Positions 16,927 to 25,525 of a stretch of DNA of 64,000 nt are shown one piece after another. Both the position numbers and the translations under genes were made by a program. Numbering within the stretch: position 1 is the stretch's first letter; every line of letters starts with the position of its first letter. Origin of the DNA: Pseudorhizobium flavum (GTDB taxonomy: Bacteria; Pseudomonadota; Alphaproteobacteria; Rhizobiales; Rhizobiaceae); assembly GCF_902502825.2 (NCBI RefSeq), contig NZ_LR723671.1, positions 163,936 through 227,935 on the forward strand, given 5' to 3'. The notes below the pieces were generated by a model, which was given only the letters and a program-made list of their open reading frames with translations, was not told where the DNA came from and did no database searches.

Positions 16927-18806
16927 AGTCTTTCCACTGAGTTATTCGCGGTCTCAAGGAGGCCGCCCAGCGACGGCTGTTTTTCGATCGAAGCCGCCGG
17001 CAAATCCTCAAGACCCAAATGGCATGCAGCAGCGTCCCAATCTGACCGGGCCTCCAAGAGCGGGTCCTGGCGGCGGCACGTTTCAACGACAAAAGGGCAG
17101 CGGCTTTGGAACGAGCAGCCACTCGGGATTTGGATCGGGTCCGGTGGCTCGCCCTCGAGCAGATAGTCGCTTGGCAGAAAGGGTTTCGCTTCAACCGTGC
17201 TGACGGAACTCAGCAGTGTCCGGGTATAGGGGTGAGCGGGGTTGTCGAAGATTGTTGCGTTGTCGCCGAGTTCAACAATCCGTCCGAGGTACATGACTGC
17301 AATTTTCGCACACGCTCGTCTGACCATGGCCAAATCGTGCGAGATGTACAAATATGTGATGCCATGCTTGCGTTGGAGATCGTCGAACAGGTCGAGCAAC
17401 TTCGCTTGTTCCACTTGGTCGAGCGCGGAAAGTGTTTCATCAAGGATCAGAACGCTTGGTTTTAGAACCATCGCGCGTGCGATGTTCACCCGCTGGCGTT
17501 GGCCAGCGCTCAAGCCGACTGGAAGCGAGTCGTATAAGTCGGAGGAAAGGCCGACTTCGGCCATTGCGTCGTACACTCTCTGCCGAAGATCTCGACTGGA
17601 CGCTAGTCCATGGATGCGAAGAGGCTCCGCGATCGTCGCGCCGATCGAAACATGCGACGGAATTGAATTGTACGGGTCTTGTAGAAGAAGCTGGAATCGC
17701 CGCCTCATCCCCAAGAGGGCCTCGCCGCGGAGTGTTGCAACATCAACGCCGTCTATTTTGATTTCTCCGCGATCCGGAGCTTCAAGAGAGGAGAGGAGGC
17801 GCGACAGGGTCGATTTTCCGCAACCAGATTCACCGATAAGACCAAGGCTTTCGCCACGTCGTATCTCGAAGGATACGCCGCGCACCGCCTGAACACGGTT
17901 TTTCTTGAAAAGCGATTTTCTATCCTTCACCTCATAGGTCTTAGCCACATCGCGTACATCCAATACGACGGGATCCGAGTTTGGTACGGGAATATTGCCC
18001 ACTTGGTGCCAAAGACGCGGTACCTTGGCCAAAAGCTCCTTGGTGTACGGATGCTCTGGGCTGTGTTGTATTGCTCGCGTTTCTTGCGCTTCGACCACGG
18101 TGCCCTTGTCGAGAACAACGACATCGTCGGCGATATCAACGATCGTTCCAAACGAGGACGAAACGAATACGATTGATGTGCCGAAATCCGTTTGAAGATC
18201 CCGAAGCAGCCGCAGGATCTGGGCGGCAACGGTCACGTCAAGTGGCTGGGTGATGTTGTCGGCAACGAGCAGTTTCGGATTGGAAATCAGCGCATCAACG
18301 ATCATTGCGCGTTGCATCATTCCACCTGAGAACTGAAATGGATATTCGTCGAAGCGCGCGCGTGCCGAAGGAATCCTTACAGCGTCCAGCAGATCGATAA
18401 CCCGCTTCCTCGTCTGTTCTCGAGGAAGGCCGGGGTCAATAGCGCGGAGTTTCTCTTCAATCTGATGGCCCACTGGCACAGTGGGATCCAGTGCGGTCGT
18501 CGGGTTCGAGCCGACATAGGCGATTTCACGTCCTCGGAGCGTTCCAATTTCGCTCTCTGACATGGAGAGCAAATCGCGCTCCCTGTAAATCACTCTGCCA
18601 GACGTTACCCGCAACGGCGGACGGACCCAGTTCACCAATGCCCGCGAAAGAAGCGTTTTTCCCGACCCGCTTTCTCCAATGATACCGAGAACTGATTTCG
18701 GTCGAACCGCGAAGGTAACGTTTGAGAGCAATGGGCGAGCCAGCTCGCCTTCGCCTATGGAAATGGAGAGGTTTTCGACGCTGAGGAGTTTTTCTGTCAA
18801 CATCAT
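16923..18806 (-). CDS. Fused dipeptide-type ABC ATPase with degenerate first nucleotide-binding domain
   Basis: 627 aa: two Dpp/Opp-type ATPase domains in one chain. NBD2 is intact (Walker A GESGCGKST 325-333, Gln376, Glu457 in LDETLSALD, His490), although its signature is LSAGQ instead of LSGGQ. NBD1 keeps Walker A GESGSGKT (44-51) and a signature FSGGM (159-163). It lacks the Q-loop glutamine (Ser100), the catalytic glutamate (Asn184 in VADNIT) and the switch histidine (Ser217 in VSSSFG). A C-terminal oligopeptide-type region with CSFQSRCPF follows NBD2. It powers the importer formed by the next two permeases and overlaps both neighbours by 4 bp. Confidence 0.92.
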   Translation of the reverse strand: MMLTEKLLSVENLSISIGEGELARPLLSNVTFAVRPKSVLGIIGESGSGKTLLSRALVNWVRPPLRVTSGRVIYRERDLLSMSESEIGTLRGREIAYVGSNPTTALDPTVPVGHQIEEKLRAIDPGLPREQTRKRVIDLLDAVRIPSARARFDEYPFQFSGGMMQRAMIVDALISNPKLLVADNITQPLDVTVAAQILRLLRDLQTDFGTSIVFVSSSFGTIVDIADDVVVLDKGTVVEAQETRAIQHSPEHPYTKELLAKVPRLWHQVGNIPVPNSDPVVLDVRDVAKTYEVKDRKSLFKKNRVQAVRGVSFEIRRGESLGLIGESGCGKSTLSRLLSSLEAPDRGEIKIDGVDVATLRGEALLGMRRRFQLLLQDPYNSIPSHVSIGATIAEPLRIHGLASSRDLRQRVYDAMAEVGLSSDLYDSLPVGLSAGQRQRVNIARAMVLKPSVLILDETLSALDQVEQAKLLDLFDDLQRKHGITYLYISHDLAMVRRACAKIAVMYLGRIVELGDNATIFDNPAHPYTRTLLSSVSTVEAKPFLPSDYLLEGEPPDPIQIPSGCSFQSRCPFVVETCRRQDPLLEARSDWDAAACHLGLEDLPAASIEKQPSLGGLLETANNSVERL

Positions 18807-19720
18807 GCTGCTCCCTGCAGAACTTGGTTCCGGCTTCTTTCAAGAACGCCGCCAATAAGGTTGAGGCTTCCTAAGGACAGAGCGAGCAGGCAGCCGGGTA
18901 CGATGGTGATCCACCAGGCATTCAACAGGTACTGTGTGCCACCCGCGATGATCGTGCCAAAAGTTGGGGTGGGAGGTTGAATACCGATACCGATGAAGCC
19001 GAAGATCGCTTCGAAGATCATCATTCGGGCGACATCAAGCACGGCAACGAAGCCGATAGGAGGGAGTATCGAGGGTGCAATGTGCCTGATCATGATGCGT
19101 ATATCCGATGCACCGATGATGCGGGCCGCGCGCACGTATTCCTTCTGCCGTTCGGCGAGCGTTACGCTTCGGGCTACGCGCGCATATGTCGGCCAGCCGG
19201 CAAGGACGAGCACTGCGATAATTGTGATAGGATTTGGGCGCGACATCCCAAGAATGGTGATCGCCAGAATAATTACAGGAATGGACATCTGCACGTCCGT
19301 GATGCGCATCAGGACGACATCAGTCCAACCTCCTCGGTATCCAGAGAAAATGCCAATAGCGCATCCGAGAACGAACATCAGAACGACGCTAATTACGCCG
19401 ATCAGGAATGCGTTTCGCAGGCCGACCAGCGACCTCAGTAAGAGGTCTCGACCCAATTGGTCCGTCCCCAAGATGTAGGGGTACCTTCCTCCGTCGAGAA
19501 ACATTGGCGGAAGGAACTTGTCGGAGACCGATATCTTCGTGGCTGAAGCGTCGATGATGAAAGGACCCGCGAGCGTCAGGAAACAGAGGGCAAGAAACAG
19601 CAGGCTCGCGATTTTCATTTCAGGAGATCGCCACGCGTTACGCCAGATACGGGCGTTTACGGTGAGGCGCGGGCGCGAGGCTGTAGAGGACGAAGGCTGT
19701 AAAATGGTTGCGTTTGACAT
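18803..19720 (-). CDS. Dipeptide/oligopeptide-type ABC permease (DppC-like)
   Basis: 305 aa with an N-terminal cytoplasmic tail and about six membrane segments. Typical DppC features are YILGTDQLGRDLLLRSLVG near residue 85 and the coupling loop EYVRAARIIGASDIRIMIR followed by HIAPSILPP. It forms the membrane channel with the permease encoded just upstream on the minus strand and overlaps the ATPase gene by 4 bp. The substrate is probably a short peptide or acylated amino acid, given the adjacent M20 hydrolase. Confidence 0.9.
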   Translation of the reverse strand: MSNATILQPSSSTASRPRLTVNARIWRNAWRSPEMKIASLLFLALCFLTLAGPFIIDASATKISVSDKFLPPMFLDGGRYPYILGTDQLGRDLLLRSLVGLRNAFLIGVISVVLMFVLGCAIGIFSGYRGGWTDVVLMRITDVQMSIPVIILAITILGMSRPNPITIIAVLVLAGWPTYARVARSVTLAERQKEYVRAARIIGASDIRIMIRHIAPSILPPIGFVAVLDVARMMIFEAIFGFIGIGIQPPTPTFGTIIAGGTQYLLNAWWITIVPGCLLALSLGSLNLIGGVLERSRNQVLQGAA

Positions 19721-19728
19721 GTCGGCCC

Positions 19729-20718
19729 TCAGAATTTCAAACGACGGTCAATCGTCGTTGACGCGAAATCGACGACGATGTTGATGAATACGAGGACGGT
19801 GCTCGCAAAAATTGCCACGGTTTGGATCACCGGGAAGTCGCGTTGAAACACCGCATTGATCGTTAGCAAACCGATCCCAGGAAAGCTGAAGATGTACTCG
19901 ACGACAAACAGTCCTCCGAGGAGCATGCCGACCATCTGGGCACCGAAGCTGTTCAGCAGTGGCACTGCCGCGTTGCGCAGCACGTGCCGAAACAACATCG
20001 CTTTAGAGCTGAGACCGCGTACCTGCCCAATTTCATAATAGGCATCGTTCACGTTGGCGGCGACCGCAACGGAAATTGAGCGGATCATTACCGGAGCCAA
20101 TTCAACCGCGACCACGATTGCGGGGATAATAACGTATCCAATATGTTGATAACCGATCGCTGGGAGCCAGCCAGTACGGGCTGAGAGCAGATAAATCAGG
20201 ACAATACCGACCCAAACATTCGGAAGGGACACAAGAAAAGATGAGAGGTAGAGGGCGATCTTTTGAAACGCACCATTGTTTCTTACGCCGGCCACGATCC
20301 CGAGGGGGATCGAGACCAGACAGGCCAGAAGAAAGCCGCACGCCGCGAGTAACAGCGTGTACGGGAGGGCTTTTGCAATCAGGTTCAGGACCGAGGCGCG
20401 TTCGACCGGGGCCGAGCTGTCGGCCCCTTGCGTTCCACCGGTCGTACCGCCCTGTTTTCCTCTGATGAACGAATTCCCAAAGTCGCCTCTTGCGATGTTT
20501 CCGAGATATCGAACGAACTGCACAGGAATTGGATCTCGAAGGCCAAGGCGCTGAGCCGTTTCCTCCATGGCGGATGGTGTAGCCATCGGACCTAGGATGA
20601 TGCGAATTGGATCACCAGGGGCAATCCTAAGAAGTGTGAAAATGACGAACGCGACAAGCAGGACGATGAGAACGCCCTGACTTATGCGCCGCAAGAAAAA
20701 TTCCAGGGCGAAAGCCAT
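19729..20718 (-). CDS. Dipeptide/oligopeptide-type ABC permease (DppB-like)
   Basis: 329 aa. The N-terminal membrane segment is followed by RIAPGDPIRIILGP and a coupling loop around YEIGQVRGLSSKAMLFRHVL and RNAAVPLLN, all standard in DppB. An unusual hydrophilic stretch of about 20 residues (GKQGGTTGGTQGADSSAPVE) sits in the first periplasmic loop near residue 100. It pairs with the DppC-like protein, with an 8-bp gap between the genes. Confidence 0.9.
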   Translation of the reverse strand: MAFALEFFLRRISQGVLIVLLVAFVIFTLLRIAPGDPIRIILGPMATPSAMEETAQRLGLRDPIPVQFVRYLGNIARGDFGNSFIRGKQGGTTGGTQGADSSAPVERASVLNLIAKALPYTLLLAACGFLLACLVSIPLGIVAGVRNNGAFQKIALYLSSFLVSLPNVWVGIVLIYLLSARTGWLPAIGYQHIGYVIIPAIVVAVELAPVMIRSISVAVAANVNDAYYEIGQVRGLSSKAMLFRHVLRNAAVPLLNSFGAQMVGMLLGGLFVVEYIFSFPGIGLLTINAVFQRDFPVIQTVAIFASTVLVFINIVVDFASTTIDRRLKF

Positions 20719-20781
20719 CTTATCATTCCAGGTTTCACGGGAGCGAGTGCGGGCGGCGCTACGCAGCCGCCCGGCACAAGA

Positions 20782-22335
20782 TTAGGACAGTGTCGCCTTA
20801 GAAAGATCGATCGGACCGTTCGGATAGAACTTCACACCGTCGAGCTTGTTTGTCATCGCCCGCAAAAACACGGACGAGAACAGTGATATGCTGGGCGCTT
20901 TTTTGGCGATCGCGGGCAACGTCTCTTCTTGGAGAACTTTCAATCGTTCTTCAGTCGATACCGCGTTACGTTCCTTGTCGAGCGAAGCGTCGATCTCTGG
21001 ATCGTTGACCCCGTTGATGAGCGCAAACTTGGAATGATAGTTTGGCCGTAGAACGAGATCGGGCTCCGGCGAACCGGTAATCCAGCCCACATCAACGATG
21101 TGGCCAGGCCCCTGACCATCGGCGCGTCGGTAAAGCTGCTCTTCCCATGCGGCTGGCTCAAGCGTTGTGAGCTTCACCGGGAATCCTTGCTCCTGCAACA
21201 TAGAAGCAATGAGTTCGCCGTACTCGCGGGTTTTGGGATAGAAGCCGACCGACGTGATGTATTCGATTTCAGGGAGGCCTTGACCATTGGGGAAACCAGC
21301 CTCAGCGAGCAGAGCCTGTGTTTTCTCGGGATCATACTCTGGGTAACCAGCCACATCCGTGAAGCCGAATTTCACCGGCGAGACATGGCAATTCGATGCC
21401 TTTCCAGCTTCGCCAACTACTGCCAACACCTGTTCCCGGTCGATGGCGTGGCATACGGCAAGCCGAATGCGCGGATCATCGAACGGCGGTTTGTTGCACC
21501 GGAAGTGAAGGTATTTGTTCTCGCTCGAGAGGGAGCGATCGGTCTTAAGGCCTGCTTCCTTCTGGAGCGACAGATACTGTTCAGGCTCCAGACGTTCGGT
21601 AAGGTGGTATTGGCCGTTGAGAAGTCCGAGTACGCGGGTGTTTGCATCCGGAACGTACGCCCAAACGATTTCTTCTATTGTGGGTTTTCCTTCGTGGAAC
21701 TGGTCAAACGCTGCAAATTTGATTTGATCGCCGACCGTCTCGACATACTTGAATGGGCCTGTCCCGTTCGGACGCTGTTTCAATGTATCCGGGTTCTGCA
21801 CGTCAGCGGCAGAAAGAATGGGCAGAAAGCTGGACACGTACCAGAAGTTCAGCGCTGGGTAGCCGTATTGCTTGGTGCTCAGGCGCACTGTGAAGTCGTC
21901 CACGACTTCGACATCGACTCGACCGGGATACCATGCAGAAGCGGGACGGTCAGGATTCGATGCGTACTCGTAAGTCGCTTTGACATCGGCCGCTGTGAAC
22001 GGTTTCCCGTCGTGAAACGTCACGCCTTCCCTGAGCTTGTACTCGAGCGTGTGCTCATCGACGACAGACCATTCCGTGGCCAGGTCGGGGAGAATTTCAC
22101 CTGGATTGGCCTCCGTCATGGGGCACTTCGTGAGGTGCCCGAAAAGAAAGCCTTCCGCAGTGATCTGTGGTGCAACGGTGTGAGAGGTCGGATCCCAACT
22201 GCTCGTCACTGTGCCGGCGGCTGCAAAGATGAGCGGGCCGGATGCCGCAAAGGCGCGGGTGGCCAGGCCCGGCATCGAGATTGCTGCCGCGCCAATGGAT
22301 GCTGCTTTAAGGAATTCGCGTCTGTTTATTGTCAC
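20782..22335 (-). CDS. Periplasmic peptide-binding protein (SBP family 5), Tat-type signal
   Basis: The GTG at 22335 is chosen as start because AGAGGGA lies about 8 bases upstream and the product then begins with a twin-arginine signal (TINRREFLKAASIG, cut near TRAFA). That gives about 517 aa. Family 5 features include LPDLATEWSVVDEHTLEYKL, REGVTFHDGKPFTAADV and RLAVCHAIDREQVL. It is the first gene of the minus-strand cluster and delivers ligand to the DppBC-like permeases. The Tat signal implies export in folded form. Confidence 0.9.
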   Translation of the reverse strand: MTINRREFLKAASIGAAAISMPGLATRAFAASGPLIFAAAGTVTSSWDPTSHTVAPQITAEGFLFGHLTKCPMTEANPGEILPDLATEWSVVDEHTLEYKLREGVTFHDGKPFTAADVKATYEYASNPDRPASAWYPGRVDVEVVDDFTVRLSTKQYGYPALNFWYVSSFLPILSAADVQNPDTLKQRPNGTGPFKYVETVGDQIKFAAFDQFHEGKPTIEEIVWAYVPDANTRVLGLLNGQYHLTERLEPEQYLSLQKEAGLKTDRSLSSENKYLHFRCNKPPFDDPRIRLAVCHAIDREQVLAVVGEAGKASNCHVSPVKFGFTDVAGYPEYDPEKTQALLAEAGFPNGQGLPEIEYITSVGFYPKTREYGELIASMLQEQGFPVKLTTLEPAAWEEQLYRRADGQGPGHIVDVGWITGSPEPDLVLRPNYHSKFALINGVNDPEIDASLDKERNAVSTEERLKVLQEETLPAIAKKAPSISLFSSVFLRAMTNKLDGVKFYPNGPIDLSKATLS

Positions 22336-22692
22336 GTTGAGTTCCCTCTGGTTGAAAAAAAGCACACGAGGGAGCACGCCGGCCAACGGCCGGTGACAAA
22401 TTCGGTTGAATTAGAGCCCCTCGAGGACGGCGGACTTCTGGTAGATCCGCTCTCTCCCACCGGAATCAATAAACATAAAAGGATTCTCATTCAAGTAACT
22501 TGAATGAGAATCCGTAAGAATTTCTCAAGTGATTAATTGCGCCGAAAATCCGCGTTGCGTCGGGCATTTCACAAAAAAATTGTTCTTTGCACGGGCAAAA
22601 AAACAAAACTAAAGCCTTAGACGGTGGTTGACCAAACACTACAAGCGTGGGAATGTCTTTTCGGAACTCAAAAAACAATGTGAGACCTAAAA
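22336..22692. promoter_or_regulatory. Divergent regulatory region between peptide importer and aminotransferase operons
   Basis: 357 bp without a gene. It holds the promoters for the leftward importer cluster and the rightward aminotransferase and ligase genes. The notable element is a 33-bp perfect palindrome at 22481-22513. AT-rich stretches with A-runs lie at 22570-22620. Confidence 0.55.
22481..22513. promoter_or_regulatory. 33-bp perfect palindrome, probable operator
   Basis: The left arm GGATTCTCATTCAAGT is followed by a single central A and the exact reverse complement. All 16 pairs match. The stem is AT-rich and has no T-run, so it is not a typical terminator. It sits midway between divergent start codons. 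The likely reader is one of the local regulators, such as the cupin regulator at 14303 or the GntR protein at 33357. Confidence 0.7.
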
Positions 22693-24063
22693 ATGAACAA
22701 ACACGTAGGAAACTCCTGGGAGCAGCGGGACATGGAGAGCGTTTTCCATGGTTTCACGGACCTCGAAACGCTCAACAAAAACGGCCCCGTCGTACTTACC
22801 CATGGCGAAGGCATTCATGTCTTCGACGTTCATGGCAAAAGCTACATGGATGCAAACTCCGGGCTTTGGAACAACGTCGCCGGCTTCAATCATCCCGGAT
22901 TGATCGAAGCCATCTGCGAGCAGGCGCGTCGTTTCCCTGGTTACCACGCCTTCTTCGGCCGTGTCGCCGATACGACCGTGGCCTTGTCCGAGAAGCTGGT
23001 TAAGCTTTCTCCGTTCGAAAGGGGGAAGGTGTACTATACGAACTCAGGTTCGGAAGCGAACGACACCGTCGTCAAGATGCTATGGATGCTCCATCGCCGA
23101 AACGGACAACCTCAGCGGCGGAAAATCATTACGCGCGTCAACGCTTACCACGGTGTGACAGTCGCAACCGCCTCTATGACGGGGAAGGCCTACAACGCCG
23201 AGTTCGGCCTTCCGCTGCCGGGTTTCATTCATGCAGATTGCCCGCACTACTGGCGTTTCGCCAAGCCGGGTGAAAGTGAGCTGGAGTTTTCCCAACGTCT
23301 TGCCCGAAACCTTGAAGAGTTGATCATCAAGGAAGGCGCGGACACGATCGCGGGCATGTTCTGCGAGCCGGTGCAAGGTGCCGGCGGGGTCATTCCGCCG
23401 TCGGAGGGCTATTTCCAGGCGATCCGGCCAATTCTTCGCAAGTACGGCATCCCGCTGATCGCTGATGAAGTGATTACGGGCTTTGGCCGCACAGGTGAAA
23501 TGTGGGGCAGCGTGAAATATGACGTGCAGCCCGATGCAATCGTCGCCTCAAAGTGCATCACCGCCGGTTATTTCCCTATGGGCGCGGTCATTCTCGGACC
23601 TGATCTCTGCGACGCGTTGACACGTGTTTCTGAAGAAGCCGAAGAGTTCCCGCACGGGTTCACAGCCGGTGGAAACCCGCTGGGAAGCGCTGTAGCTCTA
23701 AAGGCGCTCGACATCCTCGAGACCGAAGGACTTCTGGAGAATGTACGGCGCGTCAGCCCACGTTTCCTAGCTGGCCTCAACAGCCTCGCCGAACACAAGT
23801 ATGCAGGTGAGGCGCGTGGTGTTGGCCTGATGGGTGCAGTCGAGCTTGTCGCTGACAAGAAGACGAAGGCGCCACTGGACGGCAAGCTTCAGGTATCCGA
23901 GCGAATTGCAAATAAGGCACTCCAGAAGGGTCTGATTTGCCGACCCCTGGGTCAGGCGATCGTGCTCGGTCCGCCCTTCATCATCACCGAGGCGCAGATC
24001 GACGAGATGTTCGACATTCTGCGCGAGACCATGGCGGAAGTCTTCGCCGATGTGGGCCTTTAA
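22693..24063 (+). CDS. Class III (omega-amino acid) aminotransferase
   Basis: 456 aa, a PLP enzyme of fold type I. Seen are NSGSEANDTVVKMLW (phosphate-binding turn, near residue 120), ADEVITGFGRTGEMWG with the PLP-ring Asp, and VASKCITAGYFPMGAV with the Schiff-base Lys. The group transfers terminal amino groups of omega-amino acids, diamines or polyamines to pyruvate or 2-oxoglutarate, giving aldehydes. It is followed by a glutamine-synthetase-like ligase and a polyamine-type transporter, which suggests diamine or polyamine breakdown. Confidence 0.9.
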   Translation: MNKHVGNSWEQRDMESVFHGFTDLETLNKNGPVVLTHGEGIHVFDVHGKSYMDANSGLWNNVAGFNHPGLIEAICEQARRFPGYHAFFGRVADTTVALSEKLVKLSPFERGKVYYTNSGSEANDTVVKMLWMLHRRNGQPQRRKIITRVNAYHGVTVATASMTGKAYNAEFGLPLPGFIHADCPHYWRFAKPGESELEFSQRLARNLEELIIKEGADTIAGMFCEPVQGAGGVIPPSEGYFQAIRPILRKYGIPLIADEVITGFGRTGEMWGSVKYDVQPDAIVASKCITAGYFPMGAVILGPDLCDALTRVSEEAEEFPHGFTAGGNPLGSAVALKALDILETEGLLENVRRVSPRFLAGLNSLAEHKYAGEARGVGLMGAVELVADKKTKAPLDGKLQVSERIANKALQKGLICRPLGQAIVLGPPFIITEAQIDEMFDILRETMAEVFADVGL

Positions 24064-24087
24064 TCGCTTTGCGAATTCATTGAACCT

Positions 24088-24117
24088 CCTTCCCGGCGGC
24101 ATTGCCTGCCGGGAAGG
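24088..24117 (+). terminator. Hairpin between aminotransferase and ligase genes
   Basis: A 10-bp perfect stem, CCTTCCCGGC / GCCGGGAAGG, with a 10-base loop and no T-run. It may be an attenuating or mRNA-processing structure rather than a full terminator. Confidence 0.5.
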
Positions 24118-24150
24118 CTGTGCGTGCATCAATCGTTGGGAGGCTCCGGG

Positions 24151-25524
24151 ATGCCGGGTCAGAAATTGAATCTCGATACCATCGAGAGCGTAAGATCATA
24201 CATTCGCGAAACAAATCCTAAACACGTCAAGGTCGGAGTCTTCGACATTGATGGCGTGTTGCGAGGAAAGTTCATAGCTCGCGACAAATTCCTGTCCGCC
24301 CTCGACGACGGTTATGGCTTTTGCAATGCATTGCTTGGCTGGGATGTCTCCGACACTCTTTACGATAATTCGGAGTACACCGGTTGGCACACGGGATTTC
24401 CCGATGCCAATCTGCGCATCATACCAGAAAGCGGAATGATCCTCCCTTTTCAAAATGACACGGTGTTCTTCGCGAGTGAGTTCGCTGGTGCGGCGGAAGC
24501 CATCTGCCCTCGAGGTGTGCTGCGTCGTGTATTAAAGCGCGCAGCCGATATGGGCTTTTCCATCAAAGCCGCGATGGAATTCGAGTTCTTCATGTTCAAG
24601 GAAACGCCAGAATCCCTCGAGGAGAAAGCGTTTCGAGGACTCCAAACCCTTTCACCGGGAAGTTTCAGCTACTCAGTGCTTCGCTCGCTTGTGCAGGAAG
24701 GGCTCTACCAAGAGATCCTCGATACGTTTGATTCCATCGGCATCGAGCTCGAGGGACTGCATGCCGAGACGGGGCCGGGTGTCGTTGAAACCGCGATCGC
24801 TGTCGATAGCGCATTGGCCATGGCTGACAAGGCATCGATATTCAAAGCTTTCATGAAAATTCTCGCTCAAAATCGTGGCCTCATGGCGACGTTCATGGCG
24901 AAGTGGAACGAGACCCTTTCGGGCCAAAGTGGACACACGCACATGTCAGTCTGGTCCCTCGACGGCAAACCGCTGTTTCATGACCCAGCGAGCGAGCATG
25001 GCATGAGCGATACGATGCGATACTTCCTTGGTGGGCAGCTAGCGTATCTTCGTGAATTCGCAGCCCTCGTCGCTCCTAACATCAACAGCTACTCGCGACT
25101 AACGCCGGGATATTGGGCTCCGACAGCAGCCACCTGGGGGATCGACAACAGGACGGTTGGCATTCGAGTTATCCCAGGCTCTACGCGCTCTCAGCGGCTG
25201 GAATACCGCGTTCCTGGTTCAGACGTTAACCCCTACCTCTCCATGGCCGCTGCTATCGGCTCTGGCCTACTTGGCATCGAGAGGAAGATTGACCCTGGGG
25301 CAATCTCGACAGGGAACGCCTATGCCCAGAATGTTCCAGAAAACCGTCGCCTACCAAGCAATCTGGAAACGGCTGCAGTGCTGTTTGGAGCCTCCGAAGG
25401 TGCCAAGGAACTGTTCGGTGATGCATTTGTGCGCCACTTCGCTGATTCTCGCACGTTTGAAGCGCGCCAGTTCGCCCGTGCCGTCACCGACTGGGAGCTC
25501 CGGCGCTACTTCGAAATCCTATAG
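24151..25524 (+). CDS. Glutamine-synthetase-family ligase (PuuA-like gamma-glutamyl-amine synthetase?)
   Basis: 457 aa from the ATG at 24151, preceded by GGGAGG; a GTG at 24124 is the alternative. Glutamine-synthetase catalytic motifs are AAMEFEFFMF, SGQSGHTHMSVW and RLTPGYWAPTAATWGIDNR, followed by YRVPGSDVNPYLSMAAA. The N-terminal VKVGVFDIDGVLRGKF is typical of the GS-like group that includes PuuA and gamma-glutamylmethylamide or ethanolamide synthetases. It would join glutamate to an amine using ATP. Its position between an aminotransferase and a PotABCD-type transporter favours an amine or polyamine substrate. Confidence 0.87.
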   Translation: MPGQKLNLDTIESVRSYIRETNPKHVKVGVFDIDGVLRGKFIARDKFLSALDDGYGFCNALLGWDVSDTLYDNSEYTGWHTGFPDANLRIIPESGMILPFQNDTVFFASEFAGAAEAICPRGVLRRVLKRAADMGFSIKAAMEFEFFMFKETPESLEEKAFRGLQTLSPGSFSYSVLRSLVQEGLYQEILDTFDSIGIELEGLHAETGPGVVETAIAVDSALAMADKASIFKAFMKILAQNRGLMATFMAKWNETLSGQSGHTHMSVWSLDGKPLFHDPASEHGMSDTMRYFLGGQLAYLREFAALVAPNINSYSRLTPGYWAPTAATWGIDNRTVGIRVIPGSTRSQRLEYRVPGSDVNPYLSMAAAIGSGLLGIERKIDPGAISTGNAYAQNVPENRRLPSNLETAAVLFGASEGAKELFGDAFVRHFADSRTFEARQFARAVTDWELRRYFEIL

Positions 25525-25525
25525 C

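Noticed and set aside
21100..22503. 467-aa plus-strand open frame
   Set aside because: It is the antisense of the binding-protein gene at 20782-22335, which has a Tat signal, family motifs and a ribosome site; the antisense protein has none.
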